This document shows, in pieces, positions 35,255 to 39,967 of a DNA stretch of 39,967 nucleotides (its first letter is position 1; each line of letters starts with the position of its first letter). This DNA comes from Verrucomicrobiales bacterium (GTDB lineage: Bacteria > Verrucomicrobiota > Verrucomicrobiia > Limisphaerales > F1-12-MAGs170): contig SXMN01000299.1 of assembly GCA_005777315.1 (NCBI GenBank), positions 1-39,967 of the forward strand. The letters run 5' to 3'. The notes below the pieces were generated by a model. That model did no database searches, was not told where the DNA came from, and was given only the letters and a program-made list of their open reading frames with translations. The position numbers and the translations under genes were made by a program.

Positions 35255-36615
35255 ATGTTCAACCTCGCCGATCTGCTCCGCCAGCACGAAGGCAAGACGC
35301 TGGAGTTCAAGCGCGACATCTCCTCGCCGGACAAGGTGATGCGGACGCTCGTGGCCTTCGCCAATGGCGCGGGCGGCGTGCTGCTCATCGGCGTCGAGGA
35401 TGGCTCGCGCAAAGTGTGCGGCGTGCCGGACATCGCCAGGACCGAGGAGCAGCTTGCCAGTTTCATTTCCGACCGCATCGAGCCGCGGCTCCTGCCGGAG
35501 ATTCACATCATCCCATTCCGCAAGACGCACGTGCTCGCCGTCGAACTTTTCCCCAGCCCCAGCCGTCCGCACTACGTGAAGGCCGTCGGCTATCCGGCGG
35601 GCGTTTATGTCCGCGTCGGCTCGACCAACCGCCAGGCGGATGCAGCGGCGGTGGCGGAACTTCAACGCGTCGTGCGTGGACGCAGCTACGACGAAGAGCC
35701 GTTGCCGGAATTGCACTCGGAAGCGATCGACTTCCGAGCTGCTTCCGAGTGCTTCGCGCCCGTTCGCCGACTGCGGAAGAAAGACCTGCGCACGCTCCAC
35801 CTCCTCGCCCCGCACCAGAAACGCGAAGTGCCTACCGTCGGCGGCGTCGTGCTGTTTGGCGCGGAACGGCTGAAGCAATTTCCCGAAGCCTGGCTGCGCG
35901 CCGGTTGTTTCGAGGGCGTGGACAAAAGCGTCATCCTCGATTCCGCCAACCTCACGAGCTATCCCGTGCTCGCGGTGGAGGAAGCCATCCGCTTCGTGCA
36001 GCGCAACACCCGGCGGGCGCTCGAAGTAAAGGCGTGCGTCACCGGGAAGTCTGGGAATTTCCCGTCGTGGCCTTGCGCGAAGCCATCACCAACGCCTTCG
36101 TCCACGCCGACTACGCGCAACGCGGCTCACCCATCCGCCTCGCCATCTTCCGCGACCGCATCGAAATCGAAAATCCCGGCAACCTGCCGCCCGGCCTGAC
36201 CGTGGAGGACATCCGGCGCGGCGTCTCCAAGCTACGCAATCGCGTCATCGGTCGCGTCTTTCACGAACTGGGACTCATTGAGCAATGGGGCAGCGGCATC
36301 CAGCGCATGACCGCCGCGTGTCGCGCCGCTGGTTTGCCCGAACCCGAACTGGAGGAAATCGGCAGCAGCTTCCGCGTCACCTTCCGCCGCGAGCGCGTCG
36401 CCAAACCTGAGCGCGACAAACTGGACACTGCCATCGTGGAATTCCTGCGGCGCAAACCCGGCGCGTCCACCAGCCAGATCGCCGCCGCCATCAAGCGGAC
36501 CTCACGCGCTACGCAGACGCGTCTCAAGCGCCTCGTCGAACTCGGCCAACTCGTCGCCATCGGCAGCAGCACCCAGGACCCGCGCAAGGTGTATCACTTG
36601 AAGCAGGGCGTGTGA
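35255..36615 (+). pseudogene. AlbA_2 + HATPase_c_4 protein (COG2865, Schlafen-like), frameshifted
   Basis: From [20 protein letters not shown] the first frame encodes the AlbA_2 domain ([36 protein letters not shown]) to about residue 260. The C-terminal half continues in another frame: REAITNAFVHADY, GNLPPGLTVEDIRRGVSK, FHELGLIEQWGSGIQRM (HATPase_c_4), then a winged helix (RRKPGASTSQIAAAIK) ending HLKQGV. The switch lies near 36028-36032 (TAAAGGCGT) and is repaired by adding one base, so it is a single deletion or a sequencing error. Such proteins occur as putative regulators or helicase-like genes in defence islands. The gene sits between carB fragment F1 and the repeat array. Confidence 0.85.
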
Positions 36616-36675
36616 GGCGGAGCACCAGCCCCGGCGGGGCGACATCTTTGTAGAAGCCGCGATGGAAATGAATTC

Positions 36676-36767
36676 AAGCTCCGTCAGGAGCGAAATATGC
36701 CGCCCCGACGGGGCTGGGGAATTGGGTGGCGTGCGTGGCTACAAAGATTTCGCTCCTGACGGAGCTT
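36676..36767. repeat. repeat A, copy 1
   Basis: 92 bp. Perfect 17-bp terminal inverted repeats AAGCTCCGTCAGGAGCG / CGCTCCTGACGGAGCTT enclose a GCCCC-GAC-GGGGC hairpin (36702-36714). It has no coding capacity of its own. A related partial copy precedes it at about 36617-36674. Confidence 0.88.
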
Positions 36768-36773
36768 TCGGAC

Positions 36774-36914
36774 GGAGCGCGACTGTGTCCGCAGGACCAG
36801 TCGCAGCGGGTGGAGGGGCGGAGGCGGTTGAAATTATTTTGCGGCGTGGGTTTGGTGGTGGCCGCGCGCAAGCACCTGCGGCTGATCCCGCATTACGGGA
36901 CACAGCCGCGCTCC
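36774..36914. repeat. repeat B, copy 1
   Basis: 141 bp. The outer arms GGAGCGCGACTGTGTCC / GGGACACAGCCGCGCTCC pair almost fully. An inner arm containing GACCAGTCGCAGC pairs with GCTGCGGCTGATC. It starts 6 bases after repeat A copy 1. The following variable stretch to 37120 holds CCCAGCGT/ACGCTGGG pairings and no gene. Confidence 0.85.
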
Positions 36915-37120
36915 AACAGCAACGCGGTTGCAGCGTTCAGCCCAGCGTTGGTGAGACGAAGGAGCGGCTACGCTGGGTAACGAACAAAAATGAAAAACAA
37001 CTCTGCCTTGAGCAGTTTGGGAAACTGCGAAGGGAATTTAGCGAAGCAAAAGGCCCGCAAGGGCCGAGCGAGCGGGAGCGAGTGAGTCCACGAGTTGTGG
37101 CGGCGCGGCGGCGGATTGGA

Positions 37121-37279
37121 TGCAACGCCTTCAGCGTTGAAAACATTTTGGGGAACGCAACCCAGGGTAGCTCGTTCCTCGCAACCCTGGGCTGATGGAT
37201 TTGAATCCCGTTGGGATTCGCAAACCGGAGCGCCGTCAGGCGCGGCATAGTTGTATGCAGCCAAAATCAAACAAGGTTT
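37121..37279. repeat. repeat C, copy 1
   Basis: A chain of four small hairpins: AACGC-CTTCA-GCGTT, CCCAGGGT...ACCCTGGG (37161-37168 with 37184-37191), GAATCCC-GTT-GGGATTC and GCGCC-GTCA-GGCGC, ending AATCAAACAAGGTTT. The same chain recurs at 37638 and 38181. Confidence 0.82.
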
Positions 37280-37280
37280 C

Positions 37281-37372
37281 AAGCTCCGTCAGGAGCGGAG
37301 TATGCCGCCCCGACGGGGCTGGGGAATTTTGTGGCGTGGGTGGCTACAAAGATTTCGCTCCTGACGGAGCTT
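37281..37372. repeat. repeat A, copy 2
   Basis: 92 bp with the same perfect 17-bp inverted ends and inner GCCCC/GGGGC hairpin as copy 1, differing at only a handful of positions. It lies 605 bases after copy 1. Confidence 0.88.
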
Positions 37373-37378
37373 TCGGAC

Positions 37379-37519
37379 GGAATGCGACTGTGTCCGCAGG
37401 ACCAGTCGCAGCGGGTGGAGGGGCGGAGGCGGTTGAAAATATTTTGCTGCGTGGGGTTGTTGGTGGCCGTGCGCAAGCACCTGCGGCTGATCCCGCTTTG
37501 CGGGACACAGCTGCGCTCC
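37379..37519. repeat. repeat B, copy 2
   Basis: 141 bp, nearly identical to copy 1, with the same 6-base spacing after repeat A. The variable stretch that follows (37520-37637) contains another hairpin, CCAAGACGCT...AGCGTCTTGG. Confidence 0.85.
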
Positions 37520-37637
37520 GGAGGAAAAGCGGTGGAGGGCCACCGCAGTCCAAGACGCTGGCGCGTGAACCGATGACTCCCGAATTTCGCGAAGCGTCTT
37601 GGAGTGCGCCAGCCCTCTGGCGCTTTGGGAAAGGTGA

Positions 37638-37811
37638 TGCAACGCCTTCAGCGTTGATAACATTTTTGGGAACGTAACCCAGGGTAGCTCGGTCCGTGCT
37701 AGACAGCCAACCTCGCAACCCGGGGCTGATGGATTCGAAGACCATTGGGATTTGCAAACTTGAGCGCCGTCAGGCCCGGCATAGATGTAGCATCCAAAAT
37801 CAAACAACTTT
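37638..37811. repeat. repeat C, copy 2
   Basis: Same hairpin chain as copy 1, lengthened by about 17 bases (GTCCGTGCTAGACAGCCA) inside the CCCAGGGT hairpin; the GAATCCC hairpin is decayed. Confidence 0.78.
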
Positions 37812-37970
37812 CAAACTCCGTCTGGGGGCCTGCGCCAGCACCGGAATATGCCGCCCCGACGAGGCTGTGTTCTTCGCCCGTGGGAACGGGAGAAGGTGGC
37901 CGCAGGTCGGATGAGGGTCGTCGGGAAAACCGGCGCGGGCGGCTGCAAGGATTTCGCTCCTGACGGAGCT
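37812..37970. repeat. repeat A, copy 3 (degenerate)
   Basis: The right end CGCTCCTGACGGAGCT (37955-37970) and the inner CGCCCCGACG are kept, but the left arm is mutated and about 65 extra bases sit inside, so the ends no longer pair. Confidence 0.65.
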
Positions 37971-37972
37971 AC

Positions 37973-38078
37973 GGAGCGCGGGTCTGCGACCCGCAGCGGC
38001 TTCGGTTGTTCGAAGGCGTTTGGATTATCCGATGACGTGAATCGTGGCCGCGTGCTGCGGCTCACAGAGCCGCGCTCC
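37973..38078. repeat. repeat B, copy 3
   Basis: 106 bp. GGAGCGCGGGTCTGCGACCC at the left and CTGCGGCTCACAGAGCCGCG, then CTCC, at the right pair at their outer bases. This variant resembles the lone copy at 28411 in length. Stretch 38079-38180 holds a GGAGCGGACTCACGTCCGCT hairpin. Confidence 0.7.
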
Positions 38079-38180
38079 AACCGCAACGCGGTTGCCACGT
38101 TCAGCCCCGTAGCAGCCAACGTGAGTTGGCTCAAACCTCTCCCGGGAAGGATTGGAGCGGACTCACGTCCGCTGCTACAG

Positions 38181-38346
38181 GCTCAGCGTTGAAAACATTT
38201 TTGGGAACGTAACTCAGGGTAGATCGGTCCGAGCCGGACGGGTCAACCTCGCAACCCGGGGATGATGGATTTGAATCCCGTTGGATTCCGTGGATGGAGC
38301 GCCGTCAGGCGCGGCATATTTGTAGCAGCCAGAATCAAACAAGGTT
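38181..38346. repeat. repeat C, copy 3
   Basis: The hairpin chain is present with changes in the second hairpin, and it ends AATCAAACAAGGTT as in copy 1, directly before repeat A copy 4. Confidence 0.75.
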
Positions 38347-38348
38347 GC

Positions 38349-38439
38349 AAGCTCCGTCAGGAGCGGAATATGCCGCCCCGACGGGGCTGGGGAATTGGGT
38401 GGCGTGGGTGGCTACAAAGATTTCACTCCAGACGGAGCT
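38349..38439. repeat. repeat A, copy 4
   Basis: 91 bp. The left arm AAGCTCCGTCAGGAGCG is intact; the right arm CACTCCAGACGGAGCT has two changes. Unlike copies 1-3 it is not followed by repeat B but runs straight into carB fragment F2. Confidence 0.85.
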
Positions 38440-38572
38440 GTGGCCAAGCTCCAGCGAGCATAGGCATTTTTGCAGGCTTTCCTTGAATGTGCGGCCGAGG
38501 CCATCGCTTCGCCGAAGCTTTTCATCTGCGTGGTGAGCCGGGGTCAGCCTACGGAGATTTCTCGAAGGCAAA
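38440..38572 (-). pseudogene. carB: carB fragment F2
   Basis: On the minus strand the frames give LTTQMKSFGEAMA and, after a 2-base deletion, [18 protein letters not shown]. This is a short, broken piece of CarB around residues 370-395. Core 38463-38537 matches F1 at 34964-35040 at nearly all positions. It abuts repeat A copy 4 on one side and the end of the Mrr gene on the other. Confidence 0.72.
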
Positions 38573-38583
38573 GCGCTTTTGAA

Positions 38584-39462
38584 TCAACGGAATTGGTCGA
38601 AGAACGAGTGATCCACTTCAAAAACTTCTTTGCGCCGCAGGCCAAGTTGCTTGGTCTCGAACAACTCCACCAGTCGCTCACCATCCACCAACTCAATCGG
38701 AAGGACGCCTTCGCGGTTGGCCTCTTTCTCGGCTTCCGAACTGAACCAGCCGGTGGTAAGGAGAATTCCTTTGTCGGCGCGGCCCATGACGGCGTTTCGG
38801 AAATCACCGACCTGCGCCCGGCTGACTGACTTGCGGACTCTCTTGCATTGGAACAGCACCTTCATGGTCACGAATGGATTCAGGCGCAACAGGCCCATGC
38901 CGTCGATTCCGCCATCGTGGCTCTTGCCAGTGACGGCAACTTTCTCCAACCCGTATTCGTGAAGAAGCCGTTTGCAGAGACGCTCAAAACCTTCAGGCGA
39001 GAGAGATTGGAGGACGTCCAGCAGTTTGCTTTCCTCCGCCAATTCGGGAGTTTCGACTTCCGCCCCCACGTCCGTGATCTCAGTTTCAAGCTTAGAATCT
39101 GGCTTGGGTGCCTTCGTTTGTCTGTTGGAACGCAATCTTGCCTGCCTCCTGACAAGTTCTTGGCCTTGTTCCTCGGTGAGCCCGGCTTTTGCTCCCGCAC
39201 TGCTCAATGTCCAAACACCCCTTCGCGAACTATCAAGCAAGCCTTCCCAAACCAAATACTGTCGCGCCCAATGAACTTGATTCTCGAAACGTAGGATGCC
39301 GTTCCTATTTCGTCGCTCACGCTCTTCGTCCGGCAACTTAGCAGCGTTGGCGATCCAAGCGGAAACATCGCGGGATTCAGCGGAACCGCCAAGGGCATGT
39401 AGCGCGTCGAGCAACAACGGAATCCATTTTACGAATTCAGCTTTGCCTTTAGCTCGCGCCAT
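38584..39462 (-). CDS. mrr: Mrr-family restriction endonuclease
   Basis: 292 residues. The N-terminal winged-helix Mrr_N domain spans about 1-95 (RFENQVHWARQYLVWEGLLD). A charged linker (100-145) leads to the Mrr_cat PD-(D/E)XK nuclease domain: LSPEGFERLCKRLLHEYG, GGIDGMG (Asp187), LFQCKRV (Gln205, Lys207) and GILLTTGWFSSEAEKEA. Mrr enzymes cut modified foreign DNA (type IV restriction) and need no methylase partner; none is seen here. The start at 39462 has GAGAGGA about 6 bases upstream, overlapping the TGA that ends carB fragment F3. Translation may therefore be coupled to that fragment. It is flanked on both sides by carB pieces, a sign of acquisition. All key residues are present, so it is likely active. 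Confidence 0.92.
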   Translation of the reverse strand: MARAKGKAEFVKWIPLLLDALHALGGSAESRDVSAWIANAAKLPDEERERRNRNGILRFENQVHWARQYLVWEGLLDSSRRGVWTLSSAGAKAGLTEEQGQELVRRQARLRSNRQTKAPKPDSKLETEITDVGAEVETPELAEESKLLDVLQSLSPEGFERLCKRLLHEYGLEKVAVTGKSHDGGIDGMGLLRLNPFVTMKVLFQCKRVRKSVSRAQVGDFRNAVMGRADKGILLTTGWFSSEAEKEANREGVLPIELVDGERLVELFETKQLGLRRKEVFEVDHSFFDQFR

Positions 39463-39470
39463 AAATCCTC

Positions 39471-39797
39471 TCAGTTCTTCGCTCCCGCCAGTTCCTCCTC
39501 AAAATCCACGATCTCCTTGATCTGCACCAGGAACCAGCGGTCAATTTTCGTGAGGTTGAAAATCTCCTCGATGGTGAAGCCGGCGCGGAGGGCGTGGCGG
39601 ATGAAGAAGATGCGTTCGGCGTTGGGCACGCTCAGTTTGCGGCTGATGACGTCGCGCGGGAGAATGTCGCGGTCACCATAAACTTCCGTGCCGATGCGCC
39701 AGGGTTTGCCGTCGCCGCCCAGACCGCTGCGGCCAATCTCCAGTGAGCGCAGGCATTTTTGCAGGCTTTCCTTGAACGTGCGGCCGATGGCCATCGC
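39471..39797 (-). pseudogene. carB: carB fragment F3, open but truncated at both ends
   Basis: On the minus strand one continuous frame reads [36 protein letters not shown], then VPNAERIFFIRHALRAGFTI, LTKIDRWFLVQIKEIVDFEE and ends LAGAKN with TGA at 39471. This is the CarB segment of about residues 375-480, with no frameshift. CarB should continue for some 590 residues, so it is truncated. Upstream it breaks at 39797 into unrelated sequence; a chimeric open frame continues to 39920, so a 149-residue fusion could in principle be made. It lies 8 bases before the Mrr start. Confidence 0.82.
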
Positions 39798-39828
39798 ACA
39801 AAACCGGACTTGCTTCCACAGGTTCCCC

Positions 39829-39884
39829 TCTCTGTGCCTCTGTGGTGGAAACACATTTCTATTTGAACCACGGAGGCACAGAGA
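39829..39884. repeat. CTCTGTGCCTCTGTGGT-type inverted repeat
   Basis: Arms 39829-39846 and 39867-39884 pair at 17 of 18 positions around a 20-base loop. This motif is a very common intergenic repeat in Verrucomicrobia and other environmental bacteria. Here it joins the transposase stub to carB fragment F3. Confidence 0.75.
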
Positions 39885-39897
39885 CACAGAGAAGCGA

Positions 39898-39967
39898 TCA
39901 TCTTCATCTGCGCCCCGCACTTGGGGCAGCTCAAGGGGTCCACTTCATCAACCTGCTTGATCAACGC
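39898..39967 (-). pseudogene. C-terminal stub of an IS91/ISCR-type transposase (edge of window)
   Basis: On the minus strand the edge reads ALIKQVDEVDPLSCPKCGAQ, then MKMIA. The pattern LI-x-x-V-x-EVDPL-x-CPxCG-x-M-x-I is typical of the zinc-binding end of IS91-like (Y2) transposases. The frame then runs into the CTCTGTG repeat, so the natural C-terminus is lost. Only about 23 codons are in the window; identification is by motif. Confidence 0.5.

Noticed and set aside
36662..37677. Open frames of 160-177 codons across the repeats
   Set aside because: The same amino-acid strings (KDFAPDGAFGR-type) recur because the underlying DNA repeats; they have no start signals and cross hairpin elements.
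36676..38439. Possible CRISPR array in the repeat-rich stretch
   Set aside because: Units are 90-170 bp, of three different kinds, separated by variable structured sequence rather than uniform spacers, and there are no cas genes.
38584..39462. A complete restriction-modification system around mrr
   Set aside because: No methyltransferase or specificity gene is present; Mrr-type enzymes act alone on modified DNA.
1..39967. tRNA or rRNA genes
   Set aside because: No T-loop-like GGTTCGAATCC segment with a matching acceptor stem and no rRNA-like stretch was noticed by eye; a tRNAscan/Infernal run would settle it.

Overview
The window reads as chromosomal DNA of a Verrucomicrobiota bacterium, most likely from the Pedosphaera/Limisphaerales side of the phylum. 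This is inferred from gene content: a DUF1549/DUF1553 protein, two stand-alone secreted pseudopilin-like proteins with the [20 protein letters not shown] leader, a five-helix cytochrome b558-type SdhC, DUF4380 and PQQ-propeller exported proteins, an ORF6N gene, and dense families of structured intergenic repeats. No rRNA, tRNA or CRISPR array was found.

Layout. 1-2242 (minus): the start of a MoxR ATPase preceded by its membrane/coiled-coil partner. 2390-4040 (minus): FmdB-type zinc ribbon, small membrane protein and CobW/COG0523 metallochaperone. 4359-6925: TPR/LysM lipoprotein, GYD-domain protein and a WYL regulator. 7007-11968: rho with its own terminator, divergent to a UvrD/Rep-type helicase and an M32 carboxypeptidase. 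12061-15732: exported DUF1549/DUF1553 protein, a 0.7-kb gene-free stretch holding a long inverted-repeat element, and a HAD hydrolase. 15979-20098: sdhC-sdhA-(ORF6N)-sdhB, with a phage-type ORF6N gene wedged into the operon. 20289-30099: exported and surface functions (PQQ propeller, passenger-like repeat protein, SDR, tandem alpha/beta hydrolase, CBM9-like protein, two convergent pseudopilins). 30288-33106 (minus): lipoprotein-pdxJ-acpS. 33822-34841: DUF4380 protein.

From 34839 to the right edge the character changes. Three same-orientation fragments of carB (carbamoyl-phosphate synthase large subunit) punctuate the region. Between the first and second lie a frameshifted AlbA_2/ATPase (Schlafen-like, COG2865) gene and an array of about 1.8 kb built from three families of hairpin-rich repeats. 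Between the second and third lies an intact Mrr-family restriction endonuclease gene whose ribosome binding site sits on the carB stop codon. The window ends in what looks like the C-terminal stub of an IS91/ISCR-type transposase joined to a carB fragment through a CTCTGTG-type inverted repeat. I read this as an accessory, possibly defence-related, island assembled around duplicated carB pieces. It is the best candidate for something undescribed here.

The remaining genes are ordinary core or exported functions. The sequence shows tight operon spacing for lipoprotein-pdxJ, sdhC-sdhA-ORF6N-sdhB and hydrolase-CBM9. Few genes have strong Shine-Dalgarno sequences; the clear ones are noted because they decide starts.
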